64,000 nucleotides of DNA from Corbicula japonica (lineage: Eukaryota; Mollusca; Bivalvia; Venerida; Cyrenidae): positions 11,653,338 to 11,717,337 of the forward strand of contig JAZAYU010000012.1 in NCBI GenBank assembly GCA_038501625.1, given 5' to 3'. A program made the position numbers and the translations under genes. This document shows positions 1 to 9,218 of the stretch, one piece after another (position 1 is the first letter of the stretch; each line of letters starts with the position of its first letter). The notes under the pieces are model-generated. The model had not been told where the DNA came from, made no database searches, and saw only the letters and a program-made list of their open reading frames with translations.

Positions 1-440
1 AAGGTTGGCCATAGTTTTATTTTGAAATACAACAGGTTGGCCATAATTCATTTTGAAATACAACAGATTTGCCATACTTTCATTTTGAAATACAACAGGT
101 TGGCCATACTTTCATTTTGAAATACAACAGTTTGGTCATACTTACATTTTGAAATACAAAAGGTTGGCCACAGTTTTATTTTGAAATACAACAGGTTGGC
201 CATGATTTCATTTTGAAATACAACAGATTTGCCATACTTTCATTTTTAAATACAACATGTTGGCCATACTTCCATTTTGAAATACAACATTTTGGCCATA
301 CTTGCATTTTGAAATACTACAGACTGGACACTCTTTTATTTTGAAATACAACCAGTTGGCCATACTTCAATTTTGAAATACATCGGGTTGGCCCTACTTT
401 CATTTTGAAGTAAAGCATGTTGGCGATATATGTTGAAATA
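1..440. repeat. 32-bp minisatellite at window edge
   Basis: Thirteen or so imperfect copies of a ~32-bp unit (core GGTTGGCCATA, a T-rich stretch, then TTTTGAAATACAACA). Copies start near 3, 35, 66, 98 and 130, and the array continues to about 440, degrading to the right. The left end is cut by the window. No coding potential is seen. Confidence 0.9.
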
Positions 441-867
441 CAACATAGGATTATTAACAGTTTTGAGTAGTGATGTCACAATCGTGTTATCAAATCCAAA
501 ATATAGTTTTTCGAAGACATAAGTTCTGCTTATAGAAGTTTTGGGATGCACATGTGACATTTTAGTGTCAGGTTATGGAAGATTTTAGATTCATGAAATC
601 CGGCTGCGGTACCTTAGCTGTTTTCAAAGACTCCCTCCTCCCTGGTTAAATATGCCCGGCGTATAGCACCGGCACACGCACTGATATCCTTCTTCCTAAG
701 TGAACCATTCCTTTTCTGGCGGGAAACCCTTATAATTTCCGAAACTTCGAGCATAGTTCGAAATTCGAACTCACAATCTTAATTGGTTAAGCGTAGGCAT
801 ACCATAAACACACCCAAATGACAAAGCAATTATTGTCCTGTCAATTATTGTGACCTGCTTCCCTGTC
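441..867. other. intergenic or intronic, nothing recognised
   Basis: Unique-looking AT-rich sequence between two tandem arrays. No exon, RNA or mobile element was recognised. If the HSPA12-like gene continues leftwards this is probably intron. Confidence 0.5.
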
Positions 868-1305
868 TCTTACCTCCTAACTCAACCGTAATATATCTTG
901 TAACCGGATTTCTAATACTGTGATGTTTACATGGCAACTACCGGTATTGTCTTATCAACTCTTACCTCCTAAATCAACCGTAATATATCTTGTACCCGGA
1001 TTTCTTATACTGTGATGTTTAGATGGCAACTACTGTTATTGTCTTATCCATCCTTACCTCCTTAATCGATCGTGATATATCTGGTACCCGGATTTCTTAC
1101 ACTGTGATGTTTAGATGGCAACTACTGTTATTGCCTTTTCCATCCTTACCTCCTAAATCAACTGTGATATATCTGGTACCGGGATTTTTGATACCGCTGA
1201 TGTTTACATGGCAACTACCGGTATTTTCTTATCAATCCTTACCTCCTAAATCAACCGTAATATATCTTGTACCCGGATTTCTTATACCGCTGATGTTTAG
1301 ATGCT
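868..1305. repeat. 92-bp tandem repeat, about 4.7 copies
   Basis: The word TACCTCCTAA or a close variant recurs at 871, 963, 1055, 1147 and 1240, giving a period of 92-93 bp. Each unit also carries a GATGTTTACATGGCAACTAC-like segment. The open frame crossing it at 1023-1385 is a by-product of the repeat. Confidence 0.9.
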
Positions 1306-1644
1306 GGCACCATAGCGAGCTTGCCTCGGATTCCAGAGCGAGTGTGAAGCCGCCCGGTGTCATACCAGCCTTTAAGAAAATGTAATTCAATGGAATCGTT
1401 TACAAGTCTCTTTCCTTCTTTAACAAAATACAAAATAAAAAAGCTTCTGCAGCAGCAACAGCAACAACAACAACGAGATTGCAATGTAAACGACTTTAAT
1501 AATATTGGTTACAGAAACCTAAATTGAATAAGGCGATTTAAGACCTCAATTTTCAACTTTTTAAGTAAATCACTTTTATAAGGATACGATTATTGTTAGA
1601 CTACCAGACCATTTCCACGACATGTACTTCTGCATACATGCTGC

Positions 1645-1725
1645 AGAAAACAAAGTAGTCTAGGAGTAGGCCATCGGACTCTAGATCCGGGTTCGAATCC
1701 CACCAGGGATGAAATTCCTCTTCAG
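1645..1725 (+). repeat. tRNA-derived SINE-like head
   Basis: The sequence GGGTTCGAATCCCACC (1687-1702) is a textbook pol III B box/T arm. The bases before it fold as an anticodon-like stem (TCGGA/TCCGG) around a 7-base loop, with an A-box-like stretch upstream. The acceptor ends do not pair, so this is a tRNA-derived repeat or pseudogene rather than a working tRNA. Confidence 0.5.
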
Positions 1726-1866
1726 TTTCCATAATCCATGGCGGGCGCGAATACTTGTTCAAACCCAAGAATAAGTCACCGAGCGTCTTTATTTTACCAG
1801 GTAGTTGAAAAACAGTTTTCACAGTCGGTGCGGAAAGAAAAACTTATAATAAAATGCGTAAAATAC

Positions 1867-2088
1867 CTTTAAAGCCACCTCTCTCATGAACCATTTGGCT
1901 CTGTCATCAAAGATGGCGGGAACGAGTAGAACGAACCAAGCATCGTCCTCACCGTACGTGCCCGAGAACCGATTGATGGCACGCATGGCGTGGTTTTTCA
2001 GGTACTGCACTGACATAACCATCAGGTCAAATACAGATACCTTATGTTGCCCCGTCAGATCTGATACTTTGGTCGATTTACTCAGTGT
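1867..2088 (-). CDS. HSPA12-like: HSPA12-like gene, third exon
   Basis: The 222-nt phase 0-0 exon follows acceptor TTTAACTTACAG and ends at donor AAAG/GTATTT. It encodes TLSKSTKVSDLTGQ through FMREVALK, the HSPA12 stretch ending in the VPAI..AK.FMREVA signature. A run of about 18 G lies ~70 bp away at 2156-2173, in the flanking intron. Confidence 0.9.
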
Positions 2089-5000
2089 CTGTAAGTTAAA
2101 AAGAAACAAAGTATCTGAGCAATATATTCAGCTAAAAATCAGTGAAAGCAATGGTTGGGGGGGGGGGGGGGGATGGGCACTCGCTTCGCTTGCGTTACAT
2201 GTTCCTAAATACTAAATGAGTAATAACTGGAAGTTAAAGAACAATCTATCGGCCAGTGTTTAAATAATATTCACAAGACTACATCATTATTATTTGTTTA
2301 GGTTTCGGACGTAATAGATCCAAGTTCACTGAATGAATTGAGATCTGTCAACCACGTTAAGCACCGGATCCGTTATGCAAAACTGGTTCTAGGCATTCCT
2401 GGTTAACTGGTTAGCTTATTAGCAAACAGGGCGTGTGATCTTTTGCTCGTTATTGTTGCAGTTGTCAATTATTTGCATAGTGATAAAAGTGCTGGTTTCA
2501 TAGTAGTGGGATTGCTCAAAACCATTTCTTAGACGGCAATATAAATTAAGGGACGTAGCTAGCCGTCCCTTCAAGTGGAATCATTATAGTGCTAGGAAAT
2601 GCTCTTCACGGATAATTCCGAAAAAAAGCAATTTGGTGAATTTTGAGCGTCCTGCTGAGAACAATTATGTGGATTCAGCCGCAAACTCGCGTATAGGGAG
2701 CTACGCGCGTGAATATTAAATTTCCATGGGATTTTCGGCCAGAAAGATGGACATCATCATATAACTACTCTAAGACTGTCCAATACGAACCCCATTCTGG
2801 AAATCTTCCTCCCGACCCTGGGCTTATCAAGAGAAAATGGTGAGATCACGCAAGAACTTATGTTATTATGGTGTACGCACAGTTTGACGTTTCTCGTGAG
2901 AACACGTGTGAACTGACCGGTTATTATGGTGTACGCACAGTTTGACGTTTCTCGCGAGAACACGTGTGAACTGACCGGTTATTATGGTGTACGCACATTT
3001 TGAAGTTTCTCCTAAGAACACGTGAGAACTTACGTTATTATGGTGTACGCACAGTTTGAAGTTTCTCCTAAGAACACGTGAGAACTTACGTTATTATGGT
3101 GTACGCACAGTTTGACGTTTCTCGTGAGAACACGTGTGAACTGACCGGTTATTATGGTGTACGCACAGTTTGCCGTTTCTCGTGAGAACACGTGTGAACT
3201 GACCGGTTATTCTGGTGTACGCACAGTTTGAAGTTGCTCCTAAGAACACGTGAGAACTAACGCTATTATGGTAAATGCACATTTTGAAGTTTCTCGTGAG
3301 AACACGTGTGAACTTACGTTATTATGGTGTACCTAGTTTGAAGTTTCTCCTAAGAACACGTGAGAACTTACGTTATTATGGTGTATGCACATTTTGAAGT
3401 TTCTCGTGAGAATGTGAACTTACGTTATTTTGGTGTATGCACATTTTGAAGTTTCTCCAAAGAACACGTGTGAACTTACGTTATTATGGTGTATGCACAT
3501 TTTAAAGTTCCTGTAAAGCCTAAGTGAAATGTCTCCACTGCTGCAGATTTCAGCAAACTTATCTTCCGCCTCCTGACCGTAGGCAACGAACTTCCCATCT
3601 GAAACAAATATTCTATACACAAACCAGGGCCCAAAATCATAAAAATAAATCTGGACACCAATCTAAATTCTCGAGCAACTGATTGGATGAAATAGCGACT
3701 GGTCCCCTATATCAGCCAATCAGAGGCTTGGGATTTGAGAATGGTCTACAATCTTAGTTTTATAACCTTTGACCCTCATGTACATTTATTAGGACGAAAT
3801 TTCCTTCGAAGGACTTCTTTCTTTCCGACTTTGAGCGAAATCATAGCTCCAATCATTTGCCGTCAAATTATAGACTACACTATTTTGTTTCAAATTTTAT
3901 TGTAATGAATTTTCAATAAACGTATAGTTGTATCATTTAATTTCGCGGGGCTTAGTATTTTCGAATAATCTACATATACACTATGGAATTTCGCGCTGAT
4001 AGAAGTTGGTGCACTTGCAGTATTCTCATAAGATATTTCATACTAAATTTCATTCGGGTTTTGTATCGAACGGTTTCGCTAGGCTAGCGTGAAATACGCG
4101 AAAAGTAAAACCACACGAAATATAACTATACCACTGAAGTTATTTAGCCCTTTACTCCTTATATACGGGTTTTTCGGGTATGCGACTATTGTAGATCCAG
4201 ATCAGCTTGCACATACTTGCCATCTGATCTGAATCTACAATCGTCGCTTCTTGGTCAAAAATAACCAAATAAGTATAAAAGCGAAAAGTTTAGATCCTGA
4301 TCCGATTGTACGGATTTACTAGCTGATCTGGGCTTACACTGTTAGCTCATTTCGATTTAACCCGTACAAATGGAGTTAAATGTTAATATTTAGGAACTCA
4401 TTAGCATCGTTAGCCTTATTGAAAAAAAAGCTTCAATAACTATAAAGAGGAAGCTGTGAAATGTAAACTATGCATGTTTTCTAGTTGTAAATGATCAAAA
4501 TGTGTTCAAGACTTATTTTAAACACAAATTCCTATACTTCGTTTGTTTTTAGGAAATTCAAACATCCGGTTGTTCATCTTACAAGTGTCCAACCATAAAA
4601 GCGGAGCAGTCCTCAGTTAAGGGGACGCAAAACTGTAAAAGGCAAAATCATGATGTATCTCTCTGTGGCTTTAAGAAAAATTGAGAATTTTTACTCTTAT
4701 TACACTTAAACAAAACGATATGCCCAACCCCCCCTCCCCCCCTACCCCCCCCCCCCCCCTCCCCCCACCCCCGTTTGCACTCCGAATTCGCTCGTCGGTC
4801 AGAAATAACCAAATAAGTCTAAAATGGAACAGTGTAGAACCTGATAAGATGGCACGGATTTACCACCTGATCTGGATCAACACTGTTCGCACATGCTCCC
4901 AAATAGTTAATACACATGTCTAATGTTATCAAGATATATTTATCTACCCTGTCCTGCTTAATATCATGTAGTTTTGAGAAATGAGAGAAAATACCTTTTA

Positions 5001-5437
5001 ATGTCTTCTTTGAATTTCATTGTCAAGTCATTTGGCCGAATAATCAAAAGCTGAAAGATGGTCGAACGACTAGTAGACTTTTTCTATAAACAATGATTTG
5101 AAGCGATATTAGCGAGGTAACACGATTAAGATCATAAAACTAATACTGTCGACCAGTCTCAAATCCAGCATTTGATTGGCTGAAAAGTCCCCATTTTAGC
5201 CAATCAGGTGCTTGAGATTTTAGACTGGTCTCCAGATTAAATTTTATGATCTTGGGTAACAGTTAACTACTTACCTTTGTTCAGCAGAACTGTACTCGGA
5301 GTTTTCGAGTTTGGCGGACATCCTTTGAAGTTGCACGTGCTGATATCGTTGGGACTGCTCGTGAACGAGTAGGCATACCCACTATGGGTGGTCCCAACAT
5401 CCAAAGCTACCACGAGCTTCACGTTGCTAGGCAACAT
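1867..5437 (-). CDS. HSPA12-like: HSPA12-like Hsp70-family ATPase, N-terminal part (3 exons, gene runs off left edge)
   Basis: Coding exons on the minus strand are 5437-5275, 3598-3480 and 2088-1867. They join in frame (phases 1, 0, 0) to 168 residues. Residues 9-25 hold the actin/Hsp70 ATPase phosphate-1 motif in HSPA12 form (VVALDVGTTHSGYAYSF), followed by PNSKTPSTVLLNK. Exon 2 reads DGKFVAYGQEAEDKFAE then LYRNFKM. Exon 3 reads VSVFDLMVMSVQYLKNHAM and LLVPAIFDDRAKWFMREVA. This order matches the N-terminal nucleotide-binding half of vertebrate HSPA12A/B, distant Hsp70 relatives that are strongly expanded in bivalves and presumed cytosolic. All junctions are GT-AG. The start at 5437 is the first Met after an in-frame stop; an upstream exon cannot be excluded. 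The remaining ATPase lobe must lie left of the window, so integrity is unknown. Confidence 0.9.
2089..2854. other. HSPA12-like intron: G-run and short hairpin
   Basis: Intron between exons 3 and 2. It contains a homopolymeric G run (2156-2173) and a short near-palindrome around 2550-2572 (AGGGACG...CGTCCCT). No other feature is recognised. Confidence 0.6.
2855..3500. repeat. 57-bp minisatellite derived from an HSPA12 exon end and its splice donor
   Basis: About 12 units start near 2863, 2921, 2979, 3035, 3091, 3149, 3207, 3264, 3319, 3374, 3424 and 3481. On the minus strand each unit reads like the end of the adjacent exon (AACTTCAAAATGTGC, then CACCATAATAAC) followed by the donor and ~20 nt of intron. 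Some units keep GTAAGT at the donor, others have GGTCAG, and single copies carry other changes. The rightmost unit is the real exon end. Confidence 0.9.
3480..3598 (-). CDS. HSPA12-like: HSPA12-like gene, second exon
   Basis: The 119-nt exon follows acceptor TTTGTTTCAG and ends at donor AAC/GTAAGT. It encodes DGKFVAYGQEAEDKFAE through FKMCIHHNN. Its last ~30 nt and its donor are the founder of the tandem array that follows directly in the intron. Confidence 0.85.
3603..4139. other. HSPA12-like intron, with hairpin-type and TTTCGCG-type repeats
   Basis: At 3680-3765 lies a degraded copy of the short inverted-repeat element seen intact at 5128-5256. At 3935-4130 an element has ends resembling TTTAATTTCGCGGGG and CGCGAAATACGCG; a second member lies at 18750-18935. 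No exon is recognised. Confidence 0.55.
4140..4920. repeat. dispersed repeat family (GATCCAGATCAGCT type), two copies, with a C run
   Basis: Two diverged copies (4140-4385 and 4775-4920) share blocks such as AGATCCAGATCAGCT and AATAACCAAATAAGT. Further copies lie at 59355-59545 and 59740-59900. Between them is a nearly pure C tract (4725-4770). No coding content is seen; all of it lies inside the HSPA12-like first intron. Confidence 0.7.
5128..5256. mobile_element. short hairpin MITE-like element
   Basis: The ends are inverted repeats (AAGATCATAAAA at the left, TTTTATGATCTT at the right) and the interior is also partly self-complementary (GACCAGTCTCAAAT against ATTTTAGACTGGTC). A related element with ends TGCCCAAGATCA/TGATCTTGGGCA lies at 48921-49043. 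It is non-coding and sits in the first HSPA12-like intron, 19 bp from the exon-1 donor. Confidence 0.6.
5275..5437 (-). CDS. HSPA12-like: HSPA12-like gene, first coding exon
   Basis: This exon holds the initiating Met and the phosphate-binding loop DVGTTHSGYA. Translation ends KTPSTVLLNK plus one base, and the donor is AAAG/GTAAGT at 5274. The in-frame stop just upstream (TAA in GTTAAAGTGG) supports the chosen start, unless a cryptic acceptor lies between them. Confidence 0.85.
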
Positions 5438-5944
5438 CTCTTCGAAACCCAGCTCTCCACTTTAACAAATCCTTCTGTTATATGCGATGGGTTTGTATCT
5501 TGTACCCCGACATAAGTATAATTTAAAGCTTCCGCAGTTTTAGCATTTAATTTTATTAATTTACCTGATCTGTTAAATTTCAAGTAGAACGAACGTTAAA
5601 AAAACTTAATCCAACTATGTCACTTTTATAATTACATTGTGTGCCAGGTTTAATATTTCAGTGAATTAAAAAGCTTATAGCATAATTGAAATTTTTCTAA
5701 TCCATTCACAAATACTTTATCTTGATCCAATTCAGGACACTTGCCAATAGCGTAATCGGATATTCAGCTGAATAGACTAATTTAGATAGATATTAGGTAG
5801 AAATCAAGTGTATTCATGCGTCGAACAATTGGTAGTTAATTATGCAAAAGCCAATATGTCCAGATGATAAAACACAGCCATTAACAAAGTCAGGACAGAA
5901 GGAGAATATCCTATCATCAATAAACCAATATGTTACCGGGTTAA
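5438..5944. other. upstream of the HSPA12-like start; possible 5' UTR or promoter
   Basis: AT-rich sequence upstream of the first coding exon. No convincing TATA box, 5' UTR exon or repeat could be fixed by eye. Confidence 0.4.
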
Positions 5945-6240
5945 TGGTGAAATACGCTCGTCAAATGTTCCAAGAGCTCTCTGTGTGGCGGTTGTAAAAA
6001 GTCTCCCCGTACATTCAATCAGTACTGTTATCATTTATCAACTTTGAAGGCATTTGAGCACAAAACATATATTTGTATAAATATTAAGTAGCGCTCAACC
6101 CGGGGCTAGGCGGCGTGGACAGAAATATGCATATTAATCACTGCCCGTTAACAGGCTCAATCAAACCGAGACTGCGATATTTTGATTTTTGATTTATTTG
6201 ATGGCTTTCAAAGTGCCTTTTCATTCAATTGATATTTTGA
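5945..6240 (-). repeat. dispersed repeat family (CCGCCTAGCCCCGGGTT core), inverted copy
   Basis: On the minus strand this matches 44200-44430 and 51895-52190. All share the GC-rich core CGCCGCCTAGCCCCGGGTT and flanks such as CTTTGAAAGCCA and AATATT. It is non-coding, and its GC content stands out from the AT-rich surroundings. Confidence 0.7.
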
Positions 6241-6324
6241 AAAGCTCAATGAAAATTGATAGATTTTTTAAATTCATTTTCATAGAACAAAAATAGCTGC
6301 TGTCACAGGGTGAGAAAGAATGTG

Positions 6325-6355
6325 CAGCCAGACCGGGACTCGAACCCCGGGTATT
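6325..6355 (-). repeat. tRNA-like B-box fragment
   Basis: The minus strand reads ACCCGGGGTTCGAGTCCCGG, a perfect T-arm/B-box stem. Only this arm is recognisable, so it is probably the remains of a tRNA-derived SINE or of a tRNA. Confidence 0.4.
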
Positions 6356-6371
6356 ATAACGGAAGGGCTAA

Positions 6372-6689
6372 TTTAGAGATCGTTCGTATCTCCAACTTGT
6401 GCTTCCAGAGGCATTAAGGATCGACGTTTTCCATGCATTGCATTCTGATATGGGGCATCAGGGTCGGGACAAGACACTCCCTCTTTTCAAGCAGAGGTTC
6501 TTTTGGCCGGGGTTGTACACATTTGTGGAAAGCCAGGTTTGTCAGTGTCCAAGACAGTGTATAAGACGGAAGTCACCGTCCCCAATAGCGCCTCTTGTAA
6601 GCATATCTTCAACTGCGCCAATGCCGACGCCGACTAGCCCGGTGTGTGCGCAATTTAATAATATGCTTGTAAACAAACAGTACAAACTT
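6372..6689 (+). pseudogene. Ty3/gypsy-type retrotransposon integrase fragment (zinc-binding H2C2 domain)
   Basis: The open frame reads QLVLPEALRIDVFHALHSD, then GHQGRDKTLPLFKQRFFWPG, then C-P-R-Q-C and RRKSPSPIAPLV. This is the HHCC zinc-binding domain at the N-terminus of Ty3/gypsy integrases (HALHSDMGHQG supplies the His pair, CQCPRQC the Cys pair), plus the linker before the catalytic core. A stop lies directly upstream and homology ends near 6640, so no catalytic core, reverse transcriptase or LTR accompanies it. It is a dead fragment. Confidence 0.8.
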
Positions 6690-7610
6690 TAATCCATCCC
6701 AAAAGATGTTCATATAACGATGAACACGGAACGACGGTGTTGTATTTTTAGATTAATACTATTCCATGATCAGTGGGTGTATGAAGAAAGGGTTTACTCT
6801 AAACGAGAAACAAGGGCGGAACAGAACAGAATAAAACCCATGTTATCAGTTATTAAACATGTTTACAAACACTCAGTTGTGTGTTAAAACTAAAATAGTT
6901 TGCACTCACTTGTGTGTTGAAACTAAAATAGTTCGCACTCACTTTTGTCTTGAAACTAAAACACACTTACCCAAAGTTCCAATTGGTCACTTTTTTGTAA
7001 TAATTGACTTTCCTAATAATAATAAATGAGTTATCCTAAATTTTGCTAAACGTGCGTAATTGCAATTAGAGGTCAAGCAACCAAAAATTGCTCCTAATTG
7101 CTTTCTTTTAATAGGACTCTTCTTTAGTAGGAAAAACATAAAACCTTAGTAATCAGCAGCATTTTCGTTTACATAAATCCCCTTCGAAGTATACACATTC
7201 ATATTTATCTCCCTTTTTATCAAAGACTGTTCTAATTTAGACCCAAGCGGTGGTATTGGATTCATATATGAAACAATTAAATAAAGACTAAACAGACATT
7301 TAATAAATGATTCCAAGACAAAACAGTTCTTTTCACAACCTTTCTTGACATAGGGAAGAAACGAAACCAGCATACATTGTTAACACATACTAGTACAATT
7401 GATGACCGATTTGAACTTTGAGTGAGTGTAGTTCGTACTCAATTGTATCTTGAAACTTGTTCGATGTTAGATGTACATCATTTAAAAAGTAAAACGATGA
7501 ACGTGTTTGTTCTTTGGTCAGTGTATGTTCAGCCCGTATCTCTAATTCTGTTCCAACAAAGAAGAGATAGAAAGAAATGACGCCACGTTCACCTTTACTG
7601 TCAACGTATT
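6690..7610. other. intergenic, with part of a dispersed repeat
   Basis: The stretch 6690-6840 matches 52060-52220 (the ATTAATACTATTCCATG block and the ACGAGAAACAAGGGCGGAA block), the right half of the GC-core dispersed family. At 6870-6960 a short unit (ACTCACTTGTGT...GAAACTAAAATAG) is duplicated about three times. The rest shows nothing recognisable. Confidence 0.55.
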
Positions 7611-7659
7611 TTACCTGAAGTTCGTCAATATAATGTACGGAATTCCGTTAGGGCCATCG

Positions 7660-7852
7660 TTGTTTCGCGCTGTCGACCTCTTAGGTGAAAACACGAAAAC
7701 GCGAAAACACGATGCGAGATCGCGAAACAACGATGCAAGATCGCGAAAACACGATGCGAGATCGCGAAAGTACGATTTCAGGTTGCGATATTTATACCGC
7801 GTTTTCGCTTTCTCGCATCGTACTTTCGCGATCTCGCATCTTGTTTCGTCGA
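7660..7852. mobile_element. inverted-repeat element with CG-rich ~21-bp sub-repeats
   Basis: The left half holds three tandem copies of a ~21-bp unit (ACGATGCGAGATCGCGAAA). The right half carries two copies in opposite orientation, and both ends contain GTCGAC. It can fold into a hairpin. The open frames on both strands here come from the repeat. Confidence 0.6.
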
Positions 7853-7931
7853 CAAACATAGGATCCTTTCTTGGGCTTGCAAATAGCTTTACTTTGACAT
7901 CATCTTAACCTTAATTAGGAGGAAATGTCTT

Positions 7932-8072
7932 CTATACGGATGGTTCGTTCTGAGGATCAGACTGGCCCCTTTTAACGATTTTGGGAAAACCTTTGCGTAC
8001 TACTTCTTTACCGTCAGGAGTTAGTACCATTTTCTCCTTTGGTTGAACAACTGGATCATAGATTCGAAACAT
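7932..8072 (-). CDS. small unassigned ORF, 46 aa
   Basis: An ATG at 8072 opens a frame beginning MFRIYDPVVQPKEKMV and ending NEPSV, with a stop at 7932. The composition is protein-like: charged, no simple repeat, with a phrase like LTPDGKEVVRKGFPKIV. It could be a small gene, an exon fragment or chance. No family is recognised and there is no evidence of expression. Confidence 0.2.
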   Translation of the reverse strand: MFRIYDPVVQPKEKMVLTPDGKEVVRKGFPKIVKRGQSDPQNEPSV

Positions 8073-9214
8073 TTCTCAACCGTATGTGTACTTTATAACT
8101 CTGGAAGTAATAACATCGGGGTTGTGTCCAAATATTACTGCCCCTTTTAGAACGGCCAATGCGGCTTCGCTCGGAAAGGATTTCTTTACGGTTTCGCGCA
8201 GCATTGCGTGCGTGCGTACGTGCAACATTTTTGTGACCGCTACTCTTCATTCTTTATTGGACGGAATTGCTTCAAACTTTCAGGGATTATTACTACCGCT
8301 GTGCAAAAAGAAAAATTCCATTTGCTCCACCTATTCGGGAGTTATGGCCCTTAAATTCGACAATTTTATTGTCATGGAAGTCACAGGTCATAAAACATAG
8401 GACTTCCCCACAACAGATTTGCATATTTTATGCCTTATATTTTTAAAATGAATGTAAGTATATAATGATCTACATTCTCTACTTAAAAACGCCTGAAAAA
8501 AAAAACTTCTTATTCAAAGAAGAAATTTTCTTCAACAATATATTGAAATTTGAATAATTAAAAATTTTGTAAATAAAATTGACAATGGTATCCATATAGT
8601 ATGTATTACACAATCTGTAAAAAAATAAATTTTTAAATTTCACAAATCTCTGAAAAAAACTTATTCAAAATAGCAGACGACACTTCTTCCCGTGACAGTC
8701 CCCATACTGTAGACAGATTGTTAGTATTGGGTCCACAGAACTAATCTGTATATGTCAGATATATTTGAACAGATGTCTGTATATTTTCCAACGCTTTATT
8801 ACAAGTCTATATAAGTTTACAAATAGTTACTACAAGTTACTAAAATATGGTCAAAAATCTAAAAGAATAATACATTTTAGAGGTATAGAAATAAATGTAT
8901 AACAGATTGAATATTATATAAAGTATGTTGTAATGTACGAAGCATTCAAACATTAGCAGAAATGTCTGGTCTGTTTCTACATTATGATAAATTATCAACT
9001 GTGTGTCAAACATACACGCCTGTGAAATACCACTACTTTAGTCCTTAATTGTTTTTCAATCACATCATCTTTGCGTTAACAATATAAACAATGTATTTAA
9101 GGCCTTGGGCTGATGTTTTGAATTGCATTTTTTGAATACGTGTCATGTACAACATTTTTTATGAAAACATTAAGAATCATATGTCAATAAAACTTATTTG
9201 TTTCATTGTTCACT
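8073..9214. other. 3' flank of the TRIM-like gene, AT-rich
   Basis: On the minus strand, around 8280-8370, the sequence contains AAGGGCCATAACTCC, a phrase typical of bivalve dispersed repeats. The remainder, up to 9214, is very AT-rich and probably includes the 3' UTR of the TRIM-like gene. Nothing else is recognised. Confidence 0.5.
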
Positions 9215-9218
9215 TTAT
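9213..9218 (-). terminator. poly(A) signal overlapping the stop codon of the TRIM-like gene
   Basis: The minus strand reads GAAAAATAAAGTG, so the TAA stop lies inside an AATAAA hexamer. If this signal is used the 3' UTR would be only a few tens of bases. Other AATAAA-like hexamers follow further downstream. Confidence 0.4.

Noticed and set aside
1023..1385. 120-codon plus-strand ORF
   Set aside because: It follows the 92-bp tandem repeat; the protein repeats only because the DNA does.
1645..1725. Functional tRNA gene
   Set aside because: T arm and anticodon-like arm are good but the acceptor stem does not pair and the D arm is poor.
1601..1822. Minus-strand 73-codon ORF next to the HSPA12-like exon
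   Set aside because: It crosses the tRNA-like repeat and does not resemble the next part of HSPA12 proteins; the real exon ends at a donor at 1866.
2757..3282. Minus-strand ORFs reading repeated CVHHNN / HTCSHEK phrases
   Set aside because: Products of the exon-end minisatellite, not extra HSPA12 exons; they lack acceptors and further domain sequence.
2855..3500. CRISPR array
   Set aside because: Units are contiguous with no unique spacers, and the genome is eukaryotic. The same holds for the 28-bp array at 13418-13790.
8086..8400. 104-codon plus-strand ORF
   Set aside because: No family resemblance; the opposite strand carries phrases of a bivalve dispersed repeat (AAGGGCCATAACTCC).
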